Below, one piece after another: positions 1 to 6,742 of a stretch of 18,301 nucleotides of DNA. The position numbers were made by a program, and so were the translations under genes. The notes under the pieces are model-generated. The model saw only the letters and a program-made list of their open reading frames with translations, searched no databases and was not told the DNA's origin. The stretch spans positions 1 to 18,301 of the forward strand of contig DNCF01000217.1 of the NCBI GenBank assembly GCA_003484545.1, read 5' to 3'. This DNA is from Massilia sp. (GTDB taxonomy: Bacteria; Pseudomonadota; Gammaproteobacteria; Burkholderiales; Burkholderiaceae_D). How positions within the stretch are numbered: the first letter of the stretch is position 1; each line of letters opens with the position of its first letter.

Positions 1-170
1 GCCAGGAGGAACAGCGCCGCCAGGCCGGAGCCGGCGACGACGCGCCCCAGCCGCGGCCAGCGGCGCCAGAGCAGCAGGCCGGCGAAGATCACCAGGAACA
101 GATTGGCGGGCGGGAGGATCAGGTCACGCGGGACCAGGTTGATCAGGTCGAGGACGGGTTGCAGGCTCAT
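1..170 (-). CDS. YdcF/DUF218-like membrane protein, N-terminal fragment
   Basis: The frame starts at an ATG at 170 and runs off the left edge, so only about 56 residues are visible. The start reads MSLQPVLDLINLVPRDLILP. A strongly hydrophobic stretch follows (about residues 19-34), then a basic WRRWPRLGR turn and the beginning of a second hydrophobic segment. This two-helix N-terminus with a basic loop resembles YdcF/ElyC (DUF218) envelope proteins, but the DUF218 domain itself is outside the window. No clear Shine-Dalgarno is visible before the ATG. A Fur-box-like palindrome lies about 20 bases upstream. That this is a membrane protein is well supported; the family name is tentative. Confidence 0.5.
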   Translation of the reverse strand, partial: MSLQPVLDLINLVPRDLILPPANLFLVIFAGLLLWRRWPRLGRVVAGSGLAALFLL

Positions 171-190
171 GCGGCGCGAAATTGAATGAA

Positions 191-205
191 CGACAATGAT
201 TATCG
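191..205. promoter_or_regulatory. Fur-box-like palindrome
   Basis: Read on the minus strand the site is CGATAATCATTGTCG. It fits the 7-1-7 Fur consensus TGATAAT-N-ATTATCA at 11 of 14 positions, with 6/7 in one half and 5/7 in the other. It lies 21 bases upstream of the left-edge membrane protein start, a plausible promoter position. It is one of the few A/T-rich spots here. The match is visible; iron regulation is inference. Confidence 0.35.
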
Positions 206-237
206 CTCACATCGACGTGCCGGCAGCACATCGGTGG

Positions 238-260
238 AAGGCGGCATGGCGCGCCGCCTT
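238..260 (-). terminator. Hairpin after the last gene of the isc-rlu block
   Basis: A perfect 8-bp inverted repeat, AAGGCGGC and GCCGCCTT, is separated by 7 bases. It starts about 25 bases after the stop codon of the pseudouridine-synthase-like gene. There is no U-tract, so it is a weak or Rho-assisted terminator, or an mRNA 3'-end stabiliser. Confidence 0.4.
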
Positions 261-285
261 GCTGGCCTGTCGCGCCGGAACGCGC

Positions 286-1017
286 TCAGAAGCGTTCGTA
301 TTCGGCCAGGTAGCGCCACTGCCCCTCGGACAGCCCGGCCATCGGGATGCGGCCCACGCGCAGGCGCTTCAGGTCGGTGAGCGTGAGCCCGACCTCGGCG
401 CACATGTGCTCGATCTGGCCGGGCTTGACGCCCTTGGCGGCGAAGCGCAGCCGCCCTTCGCTCTGCCAGCTGACCTTCATCGGCGCGATCGGCCGGCCGT
501 CGAAGTGCAGGCCATGGTTCAGCAGGGCCAGGCCGCCATCACGGATGCCGCCTTCGACCTCGGCCACGTATTCGTACTCGACCCGGCTCGCGTCGTCGAC
601 CAGCTTGCGCGCCACGCGGAAGTCCTGGGTGTAGACGACCAGGCCGGTGGCATCGGTTTCCAGCGGAGTGCACAGGGTCAGGCGCGCCAGGTGGCGCTTC
701 AGGAAGCGCGGTGCGCCGTGCGCGGCGACCAGCGATTCCGGCGTGAGGCAGTCGAGCGCGTTCGCGCCGCGCACGCCGACGCCGGCGTTCATGCCCGAAG
801 GCTTGTGCAGCAGGATCGTCACCGGCGCCGGCTCCTCGGCCTTTGCCCCCGGCAGCAGGGCGACCTGCTGGGCCGGCTTTACGCGCGTGGCCGGATCCTC
901 GACCACCACGCCGTCGACGCTGACCCAGCCGCCGGCGATGTAGCGTTCGGCCTCGGCGCGCGAGCAAGGCACCAGTTCGGCCACGCGCTTGGCCAGGCGG
1001 ATTCCTTCGTCGGTCAT
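286..1017 (-). CDS. S4-domain RNA pseudouridine synthase-like protein (RsuA/RluB/E/F type), catalytic motif degenerate
   Basis: The protein has 243 aa from the ATG at 1017. An in-frame ATG at 1029 also exists. The 1017 start is preferred because it overlaps the ltaE stop as TGATG and gives the N-terminus MTDEGIRLAKRVAEL, the usual beginning of an S4 RNA-binding domain (residues about 4-60). A pseudouridine-synthase core follows, with the family's LLHKPSG motif near residue 71. RsuA-type enzymes carry GRLDxDTxGL with the catalytic Asp. Here the segment reads TPLETDATGL, so Glu occupies the catalytic Asp position (about residue 120), and the preceding Gly-Arg is lost. A second Asp follows two residues later. 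It may be a non-catalytic RNA binder or use an altered active site. It is the last gene of a minus-strand chain and is translationally coupled to ltaE. Confidence 0.75.
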   Translation of the reverse strand: MTDEGIRLAKRVAELVPCSRAEAERYIAGGWVSVDGVVVEDPATRVKPAQQVALLPGAKAEEPAPVTILLHKPSGMNAGVGVRGANALDCLTPESLVAAHGAPRFLKRHLARLTLCTPLETDATGLVVYTQDFRVARKLVDDASRVEYEYVAEVEGGIRDGGLALLNHGLHFDGRPIAPMKVSWQSEGRLRFAAKGVKPGQIEHMCAEVGLTLTDLKRLRVGRIPMAGLSEGQWRYLAEYERF

Positions 1018-2045
1018 CAGGCGCGCCAATCTTTGAAGAAGGACTTGAAGGCGGCGACCGTGCGCTCGACGTCGGCTGCGCTCACGTCCAGGTGGGTCAC
1101 CAGGCGCATGCGCGAACCGACGGTGGCGCGGATGCCCTGCTCCGCCAGCGCCTTGCGCAGCGGCTCGCAGGCCGCGGCCGGAACGTCGAGCCAGAAGATG
1201 TTGGTTTGCGGGGCCGACACGGTCAGCGCGTCGATCTCGCCCAGGCCGCGCGCCAGCGTGGCGGCGTTCTCGTGGTCCTCGACCAGGCGCTGCACGTTGT
1301 GCTCGAGCGCGTAGTGCGCGGCCGCCGCGATCACGCCGGCCTGGCGCATGCCGCCGCCCAGCATTTTGCGCCAGCGCTTGCCCTGCTCGATGAAGGCCTT
1401 TGGTCCCAGCAGCACCGAGCCGACCGGCGCGCCCAGGCCCTTGGACAGGCAGACCGACACCGTGTCGAAGCCCTTCACGACTTCGCGCAGGCTGAGGCCT
1501 TGCTTGACGGCCGCGTTGCAGACGCGCGCGCCGTCGAGGTGGGTGGCGAGGCCTTTCGCATGCGCCAGCGCGGTGGCGGCCGCGACGTAGTCCTGACCCA
1601 GCACGCGGCCGCCGATGGTGTTCTCCAGCGCCAGCAGGCGGGTGCGCGCGAAGTGCATGTCGTCGGGCTTGATGTAGGCCTCGATGTCGGCCAAGGCGAT
1701 CGAACCGTCCGGCTGGTTCGCGATCGGCTGCGGCTGGATCGAGCCCAGCACCGCGGCGCCGCCGCCTTCGTACTTGTAGGTGTGCGCTTCCTGGCCGACC
1801 AGGTACTCGTCGCCGCGGCCGCAGTGGGTCATCAGCGCGATCAGGTTGGTCTGGGTGCCGCTCGGCGCGAACAGGCCCGCCTCATAACCAAACAGGTCGG
1901 CGGCGTAGTCCTGCAGGCGGTTGACGGTCGGGTCGTCGCCGTAGACGTCGTCGCCGACTTCGGCGGCAGCCATGGCTGCGCGCATCGCCTGCGAGGGTTG
2001 GGTGACGGTGTCGCTGCGCAGGTCGATCCAGTGTTGTTCGCTCAT
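1017..2045 (-). CDS. ltaE: Low-specificity L-threonine aldolase
   Basis: A 342-aa fold-type I PLP enzyme that cleaves L-threonine and L-allo-threonine to glycine and acetaldehyde in the cytosol. The N-terminus IDLRSDTVTQP is the hallmark of the family. Other family features are GDDVYGDDPTVNRL (residues 31-44), FAPSGTQTN (59-67), HLDGAR with the PLP-pyridine Asp171, and SVCLSKGLGAPVGS with the PLP-binding Lys202. The length is normal for the family. Only four bases separate its ATG from the stop of the upstream methyltransferase gene, and its own stop overlaps the next start (TGATG). It therefore sits inside a tightly coupled chain downstream of the isc genes. Glycine metabolism has no obvious direct link to cluster assembly, so the tie is positional. 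Confidence 0.95.
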   Translation of the reverse strand: MSEQHWIDLRSDTVTQPSQAMRAAMAAAEVGDDVYGDDPTVNRLQDYAADLFGYEAGLFAPSGTQTNLIALMTHCGRGDEYLVGQEAHTYKYEGGGAAVLGSIQPQPIANQPDGSIALADIEAYIKPDDMHFARTRLLALENTIGGRVLGQDYVAAATALAHAKGLATHLDGARVCNAAVKQGLSLREVVKGFDTVSVCLSKGLGAPVGSVLLGPKAFIEQGKRWRKMLGGGMRQAGVIAAAAHYALEHNVQRLVEDHENAATLARGLGEIDALTVSAPQTNIFWLDVPAAACEPLRKALAEQGIRATVGSRMRLVTHLDVSAADVERTVAAFKSFFKDWRA

Positions 2046-2049
2046 GGTG

Positions 2050-2976
2050 TCAGTCTTGGGTTGATACGGCTTCGGAACCTGCCTCGGCGGACTCCGCTTG
2101 CGAGGTATAGAAACGCTGGCCCATCTCTTCGAGTCCCAGCGTGGCCAGCACTTCCTGCAAACGTTCGGACGGTCGGCGGCGCGGCAGGTTCTTGTAGGTG
2201 GCGACGATCAGCTCGTTCTTCATCGAGTGCTCCCAGCCCACCAGTTCGGTCACGGTCACCTGGTAGCCGTGCGCTTCCAGCTGCAGGCAGCGCAAGACGT
2301 TCGTGACCTGGCTCCCGAATTCGCGGGTGTGAATCGGATGGCGCCAGATTTCGGTGAGCGGGCTTTTCAGGTCCCGACCCTTGTTCTTGCGCAGTACCGA
2401 CGCGACCTCGGCCTGGCAGCACGGCACCAGCACCATGTGCTTGGCCTTCTTCTTCAGTGCGAAGTCGATGGCGTCGTCGGTCGCCGTGTTGCAGGCGTGG
2501 AGCGCGGTGACGATGTCGACGGTCGGCGGCAGCAGGTTCGACGTGGTCGACTCGGCCACCGACAGCGGCAGGAAGGACATGCTCTTGAAACCCAGGCGCG
2601 CCGCCAGCTCGGTCGATTTCTGCACGAGTTCCTCGCGCGTCTCGATGCCGTAGATGTGCGAGGCGTCGTCCAGGCCCTTGAAGAACAGGTCGTACAGGAT
2701 GAAGCCGAGGTAGGACTTGCCCGCCCCGTGGTCGACCAGCGAAACGCCGTTCTTCTCCGAGCGTACCGCATTGCGTACATCATTGAGCAGCGGCTCGATG
2801 AAGTTGTACAGGTGGTAGACCTGCTTGAGCTTGCGGCGGCTGTCCTGGTTCAGCTTGCCGTCGCGCGTGAGGATGTGCAGTTCCTTGAGCAGCTCGATCG
2901 ACTGGCCTGGACGAACCTCCGACGGCAGTTCCTGCGCGACCGGAGCCTTGGTGTTGGTGTGCTTAGCGTGCTTCAT
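2050..2976 (-). CDS. Class I SAM-dependent methyltransferase (Methyltransf_32-like)
   Basis: A 308-aa Rossmann-fold methyltransferase. Motif I is VDHGAGKSYLG (residues 81-91), followed by the acidic IYGIETR strand (108-114). LHACNTATDDAID (159-171) and VPCCQ (184-188) are the signatures of the family that includes eukaryotic METTL25/TRM13-type proteins (PF13679). An RNA substrate is therefore likely but not shown. The N-terminus is basic (MKHAKHTNTK) and the C-terminal 20 residues are acidic and low in complexity. Its ATG lies inside the 3' end of iscX, a 14-base overlap, so translation is probably coupled to the isc operon. Class assignment is firm; the substrate is unknown. Confidence 0.8.
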   Translation of the reverse strand: MKHAKHTNTKAPVAQELPSEVRPGQSIELLKELHILTRDGKLNQDSRRKLKQVYHLYNFIEPLLNDVRNAVRSEKNGVSLVDHGAGKSYLGFILYDLFFKGLDDASHIYGIETREELVQKSTELAARLGFKSMSFLPLSVAESTTSNLLPPTVDIVTALHACNTATDDAIDFALKKKAKHMVLVPCCQAEVASVLRKNKGRDLKSPLTEIWRHPIHTREFGSQVTNVLRCLQLEAHGYQVTVTELVGWEHSMKNELIVATYKNLPRRRPSERLQEVLATLGLEEMGQRFYTSQAESAEAGSEAVSTQD

Positions 2977-3157
2977 CGATCCATGCCGCCTGAATGGCTT
3001 CCAGTACGCGTTCGCCGCCGCGGGTGCGGTCGTCGTCGAAGCCGTCGAGGCCGACGACCCAGTTGTGCAGGTCGACGAAACGCACGGTCGTCGGGTCGAC
3101 GTCCGGGTACTTTTCGTAGAGCGCTTCGGCGATCGCCGATACGTCGGTCCACTTCAT
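2963..3157 (-). CDS. iscX: Fe-S cluster assembly protein IscX
   Basis: A 64-aa acidic protein. KWTDVSAIAEALYEKYPDVDP near the N-terminus, TVRFVDLHNWV (residues 24-34) and the ending LEAIQAAWIDEA match the IscX/YfhJ family over its full length. IscX binds IscS and iron and acts as an adaptor or regulator of cysteine desulfurase during cluster assembly. It lies 11 bases after the fdx stop, the expected last position of an isc operon. It overlaps the following methyltransferase gene by 14 bases. Confidence 0.96.
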   Translation of the reverse strand: MKWTDVSAIAEALYEKYPDVDPTTVRFVDLHNWVVGLDGFDDDRTRGGERVLEAIQAAWIDEAR

Positions 3158-3168
3158 GACGGGTCCTG

Positions 3169-3510
3169 TCAGTGGCTCTTTTCAGCCGCGTGGTTGATGG
3201 TGTACTTCGGGATCTCGACGACCAGGTCTTCCTCGGCGATGATCGCCTGGCAGGACAGGCGCGAGTTCGGCTCCAGGCCCCAGGCCTTGTCGAGCATGTC
3301 TTCTTCTTTTTCTTCCGGCTCGTTCAGCGAGTCGAAGCCTTCGCGCACGATCACGTGGCAGGTGGTGCAGGCGCAGACGCGGTCGCAGGCGTGTTCGATC
3401 TCGATGTCGTTCTCGAGCAGCACGTCGCAGACGGACTTGCCGCTTGGTGCTTCCAGGACGGCGCCGTCGGGGCAGAACGTCGGGTGGGGCAGGATGACGA
3501 TTTGTGGCAC
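3169..3510 (-). CDS. fdx: ISC-type [2Fe-2S] ferredoxin
   Basis: A 113-aa ferredoxin that supplies electrons for cluster assembly on IscU. The four cluster ligands are Cys42, Cys48, Cys51 (in HACDRVCACTTCH) and Cys87 (in RLSCQA). The extra non-ligand Cys46 is also present, as in E. coli Fdx. The segment DDMLDKAWGLEP-type (here EEDMLDKAWGLEPNSRLS, residues 69-86) and the ending VEIPKYTINHA are diagnostic. The start codon is GTG at 3510, with GAGG eight bases upstream, and matches the family N-terminus MPQIVILPH. It is separated from hscA by a REPIN-like repeat instead of the short gap usual in isc operons. Confidence 0.97.
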   Translation of the reverse strand: MPQIVILPHPTFCPDGAVLEAPSGKSVCDVLLENDIEIEHACDRVCACTTCHVIVREGFDSLNEPEEKEEDMLDKAWGLEPNSRLSCQAIIAEEDLVVEIPKYTINHAAEKSH

Positions 3511-3556
3511 TTGGGTTACCTCGTAAATTGTTTATATCGTTCTGGCGGCGGGTTGT

Positions 3557-3704
3557 GTAGGGTGGGCTCTCGAGCCCATGCGGCACGGCGTGTGCGTTTC
3601 GATAACGCTTGCAAGGAATCGTTGACCTGCGCGCAGCACCGTGAATTGCGTTTCGACTGATTAACCGATGCACCGCGTGGGCTCAAGAGCCCACCCTACG
3701 AAAA
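3557..3704. repeat. REPIN-like inverted pair of GTAG-type REP palindromes, copy 1 (hscA-fdx gap)
   Basis: Two 27-base arms, 3557-3583 and 3673-3699, are inverted copies that match at 25 of 27 positions. Each arm begins with GTAGGG and then forms its own 7-bp palindrome TGGGCTC-NN-GAGCCCA, followed by (C/T)GCGG. The 89 bases between arms are not coding. The right arm ends in CGAAAA, 4 bases before the hscA stop codon. A 5' GTAG followed by an imperfect palindrome is the known signature of REP sequences mobilised by RAYT transposases. Two inverted REPs make a REPIN. No RAYT gene is in the window. Confidence 0.75.
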
Positions 3705-3708
3705 CCGA

Positions 3709-5598
3709 TCACACCTCGTCCAGCGACTTGCCGGCCAGGGCGCTGCGCACGCTCTTGTCCATGCGGCGCGCGGCGAAATCCTCGGTGCCGTGGGCCAGCG
3801 CCTGCACCGCGTCGTGCAGCGCGTTCTGGCGCGCGCCCGGCTCGAGCGCCGCGTCGTTCGACGCTTGAATCGCGTCGCGCACGGCCTGCACCAGCTTCGC
3901 CACCGCTGCCTGCTCATCCGCGTCCAGCAGCTCGGCATCGGTATCGAGCGCCGACTGCGTGGCCAGCAGGATGCGCTCGGCCTCGACCTGCTCTTCGCGC
4001 AGCGCGCGCATCTGCATGTCGACCTGGGCCGAGCTGTACGAGTCCTGCAGCATGCGCGCGACCTCGTCGTCGCCCAGGCCATACGACGGCTTGACCGTGA
4101 TCGAGGCTTCCACGCCCGAGCGCGTCTCGCGCGCCGAGACCGACAGCAGCCCGTCCGCATCGACCTGGTAGGTCACGCGAATGCGCGCCGCGCCAGCCGC
4201 CATCGGCGGGATGCCGCGCAATTCAAAACGCGCCAGCGAGCGGCAGTCCGCGACCAGCTCGCGCTCGCCCTGCACCACGTGCACCGCCAGGGCCGTTTGA
4301 CCGTCCTTGAAGGTGGTGAATTCCTGGGCGCGGGCGCAAGGGATGGTCGAGTTGCGCGGGATGATCTTCTCGACCAGGCCGCCCATGGTCTCGATGCCCA
4401 GCGACAGCGGGGTCACGTCGAGCAGCAGCCAGTCGTCGCCTTCGGCGCGGTTGCCGGCCAGCAGGTTGGCCTGGATCGCGGCGCCCAGGGCGACCACCTT
4501 GTCCGGGTCGATGTTGGCGTGCGGGATGGTGTGGAAGAAGTCGCCCACCGCGCGGCGCACGTTCGGCATGCGCGTGGCGCCGCCGACCATCACCACGCCG
4601 TCGACGTCCTCGACCGCGACGTTGGCGTCGCGCATGGCCTTGCGGATCGCGTTCATGGTTTTTGCGACCAGGTGCTTGGTGATCTCGGCGAAGGTGGCGG
4701 CGGTGATCGTCACGTGGACCAGCTCGCCGGACTTGAGGATCGCGTCGATCGTGGTCTCGTCGTTGGTCGACAGCAGTTCCTTGGCCTGGCGCGCCTTGAC
4801 CATCAGGGTCGCGGTGTCTTCATCCGACAGCGGGGCCAGCTTGGCCTGCTCGTTGATCCAGCAGAACAGGCGGTGGTCGAAGTCGTCGCCGCCCAGGGCC
4901 GAGTCGCCGCCGGTGGCCAGGACTTCGAACACGCCCTTGGACAGTTTCAGGATCGAGATGTCGAAGGTGCCGCCGCCCAGGTCGTAGACCGCGTAGATGC
5001 CTTCCTTGGCGTGATCGAGCCCGTAGGCGATCGCGGCCGCGGTCGGCTCCGACAGCAGGCGCAGCACGTTCAGGCCGGCCAGCTGGGCCGCGTCCTTGGT
5101 CGCCTGGCGCTGGGCGTCGTCGAAGTAGGCGGGCACGGTGATGACGGCGCCGACCAGTTCGTCGCCGAGCGAGTCTTCCGCGCGCTGACGCAGCGTGGCC
5201 AGGATCTGGGCCGAGGTCTCGACCGGGCTCTTCACGCCGGCCACCGTGTTGATCTGCACCATGCCCGGAGCGTCGACAAAGTCGTATGGCAGGTTCTCGG
5301 CGTGGGCGATGTCCTTCAGGCCGCGGCCCATGAAGCGCTTGACCGAAACGACGGTGTTTTTCGGGTCGGTGGTCTGGTGGGCGCGCGCCTTGTGGCCGAT
5401 GTGGGCATGGCCGTTCGGCAGGTAACGCACGATGGACGGCAGCAGCGCGCGGCCCTCTTCGTCGCTGAGCACTTCGGGGCTGCCGCTACGCACGGTCGCC
5501 ACGAGCGAGTTGGTGGTGCCCAGGTCGATGCCCACCGCCAGCCGGTGCTGGTGCGGTGCGGTCGACATGCCGGGTTCGGAAATCTGCAAAAGTGCCAT
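3709..5598 (-). CDS. hscA: Fe-S assembly Hsp70 chaperone HscA
   Basis: A 629-aa specialised Hsp70 that, with HscB, binds the LPPVK loop of IscU and drives cluster transfer by ATP hydrolysis. Nucleotide-binding domain motifs appear in order: VGIDLGTTNS (residues 22-31), VPAYFDDAQR (155-164), EPTAAAIAYG (184-193), YDLGGGTFD (205-213) and VMVGGATRMP (about 340-350). The substrate domain begins near LLLDVTPLSLGIETMGG. It shows the short HscA/DnaK-type C-terminal lid without the acidic EEVD-like tail. The N-terminus MALLQISEPG is typical of HscA. An AGG lies nine bases before the ATG. The gene is flanked on both sides by REPIN-like repeats, leaving unusually large gaps of 258 bases to hscB and 198 to fdx. 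Confidence 0.97.
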   Translation of the reverse strand: MALLQISEPGMSTAPHQHRLAVGIDLGTTNSLVATVRSGSPEVLSDEEGRALLPSIVRYLPNGHAHIGHKARAHQTTDPKNTVVSVKRFMGRGLKDIAHAENLPYDFVDAPGMVQINTVAGVKSPVETSAQILATLRQRAEDSLGDELVGAVITVPAYFDDAQRQATKDAAQLAGLNVLRLLSEPTAAAIAYGLDHAKEGIYAVYDLGGGTFDISILKLSKGVFEVLATGGDSALGGDDFDHRLFCWINEQAKLAPLSDEDTATLMVKARQAKELLSTNDETTIDAILKSGELVHVTITAATFAEITKHLVAKTMNAIRKAMRDANVAVEDVDGVVMVGGATRMPNVRRAVGDFFHTIPHANIDPDKVVALGAAIQANLLAGNRAEGDDWLLLDVTPLSLGIETMGGLVEKIIPRNSTIPCARAQEFTTFKDGQTALAVHVVQGERELVADCRSLARFELRGIPPMAAGAARIRVTYQVDADGLLSVSARETRSGVEASITVKPSYGLGDDEVARMLQDSYSSAQVDMQMRALREEQVEAERILLATQSALDTDAELLDADEQAAVAKLVQAVRDAIQASNDAALEPGARQNALHDAVQALAHGTEDFAARRMDKSVRSALAGKSLDEV

Positions 5599-5653
5599 TG
5601 TGTGTTACCTGGTTGTTGTTCTTGGGGTGCTAGACCTGGACGATGTCGTTCGG

Positions 5654-5812
5654 TTTTCGTAGGGTGGGCTCTCGAGCCCACGCGGATTCAACGCTTGAGC
5701 AAACGAGACATTGATTCCAGTTCGAGCGGTCGAGCATCGTTCGCATTTTCGTCGCAGATCGCAGCGAATCGGGAGCCGTACCGCGTGGGCTCAAGAGCCC
5801 ACCCTACGAAAA
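5654..5812. repeat. REPIN-like inverted pair of GTAG-type REP palindromes, copy 2 (hscB-hscA gap)
   Basis: The 27-base arms at 5659-5685 and 5781-5807 match at 26 of 27 positions as inverted copies. The match extends outward through TTTTC/GAAAA to 32 bases per arm. Each arm has the GTAGGG head and the TGGGCTC-NN-GAGCCCA palindrome seen in copy 1. The arms are nearly identical between the copies, while the 95-base spacer shows only short resemblance (AACGCTTG) to the copy 1 spacer. This is the pattern expected if only the palindromic ends are maintained. It fills most of the hscB-hscA gap. Confidence 0.75.
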
Positions 5813-5828
5813 GCAGCCCAATTGTGCA

Positions 5829-5856
5829 CATGGGCGGCACATGGCCGCCCACCCTG
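5829..5856 (-). repeat. REP-related hairpin immediately after hscB
   Basis: Read on the minus strand, AGGG-TGGGCGGC-CATGT-GCCGCCCA forms a perfect 8-bp stem with a 5-base loop. It begins one base beyond the hscB stop. The AGGGTGGGC opening matches the REP arms, but the first two bases of the GTAG head are AC here. It could act as an attenuator or an mRNA-end stabiliser within the operon. There is no T-run, so it is not a classic terminator. Confidence 0.5.
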
Positions 5857-6372
5857 TCAGCTCTCCAGCGCCTCGAACGCGTACTGTACCTCGTCGCCGA
5901 ATTTATCGAGGAACATCAGCGCGCGCACGCCTTCGGCCGCCTTCTGGTAGTTCCCCGCGTCGAGCTCCTTGCCGACCTGGGCCAGCATGGTCTTGCGTTC
6001 GCCGCGCACCTGGGCGTCGAGTTCGTCCAGCGCCTCGGCGTCCTTGGCCGCGCGGGCGTCGCCCAGCGCTTCGCGCCATTCCATCTGCTGCATCAGGAAG
6101 GCCATCGGCATCGCCGTGTTCGATTCGGTCTGCAGGTCGACGCCGTTCAGTTCGCACAGGTACTGCGCGCGCTTTTGCGGGTTACGCAGCGTCTGGTAAG
6201 CCTCGTTGGCGCGGGTCGCCCACTGCATCGCGACGCGCTTCTCGGCGTCGGTGGCGTTCACGAAGCGGTCCGGATGGACGCGGCCCTGGACCTCGCGGTA
6301 GGCCGCGTCCAGGGCGGCCATGTCGACGTCGAAGCGGGCCGGCAGCCCGAAGAGCTCAAAGTGGTTCTGCAA
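5857..6372 (-). CDS. hscB: Fe-S assembly J-domain co-chaperone HscB
   Basis: A 171-aa protein whose N-terminal J domain carries HPD at residues 33-35. A helical C-terminal domain (about 80-171) contacts IscU. QNHFELFGLPARFDVD, then RVHPDRFV, AYQTLRNPQKRAQYLC and the Met-rich MAFLMQQMEWRE segment are diagnostic. It stimulates HscA ATPase and delivers IscU. The start codon is TTG at 6372. An in-frame TGA lies only two codons upstream, and a GGAG sits seven bases before the TTG. The next Met (residue 18) would delete part of the J domain. A TTG start is therefore the only sensible choice. Confidence 0.96.
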   Translation of the reverse strand: MQNHFELFGLPARFDVDMAALDAAYREVQGRVHPDRFVNATDAEKRVAMQWATRANEAYQTLRNPQKRAQYLCELNGVDLQTESNTAMPMAFLMQQMEWREALGDARAAKDAEALDELDAQVRGERKTMLAQVGKELDAGNYQKAAEGVRALMFLDKFGDEVQYAFEALES

Positions 6373-6393
6373 GGTTCAGCTCCGACTGCGCGC

Positions 6394-6717
6394 TCAGATC
6401 CGGAAGCTTTCGCCGCAACCGCAATTGTCCTTGACGTTCGGGTTGTTGAAGCGGAAGCCCTCGTTCAGGCCCTCGCGGGCGAAATCGAGCTCGGTGCCGT
6501 CGATGTAGGGCAGGCTCTTCGGGTCGACGAAGACCTTCACGCCGTGCGACTCGAAGACGTTGTCCTCGTCGGCCGCCTCGTCGACGTACTCGAGCTTGTA
6601 GGCCAGGCCGGAGCAGCCGGTCGTGCGCACACCGAAGCGCAGGCCGATCCCCTTGCCCCGGCGCTCGAGGTAGCGGTTCACGTGCTTCGCAGCTTTTTCG
6701 GTGAGTGTGATTGCCAT
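6394..6717 (-). CDS. iscA: A-type Fe-S carrier protein IscA
   Basis: A 107-aa protein with the A-type signature cysteines Cys35 (TTGCSGLAY) and Cys99/Cys101 (CGCGESF). It starts MAITLTEKAAKHV and has the full family length. A-type carriers accept or rebuild [4Fe-4S] clusters and pass them to target enzymes. GGAGG stands six bases before the ATG. It lies 25 bases after iscU and 21 before hscB, the standard isc order. Confidence 0.97.
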   Translation of the reverse strand: MAITLTEKAAKHVNRYLERRGKGIGLRFGVRTTGCSGLAYKLEYVDEAADEDNVFESHGVKVFVDPKSLPYIDGTELDFAREGLNEGFRFNNPNVKDNCGCGESFRI

Positions 6718-6742
6718 GTGGTTCCTCCAGCTTGGTGTTTTC

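Noticed and set aside
3557..3704. CRISPR array or insertion sequence between hscA and fdx
   Set aside because: There are only two inverted arms, no regular direct repeats, no transposase and no target-site duplication. The GTAG palindromes fit REP/REPIN better.
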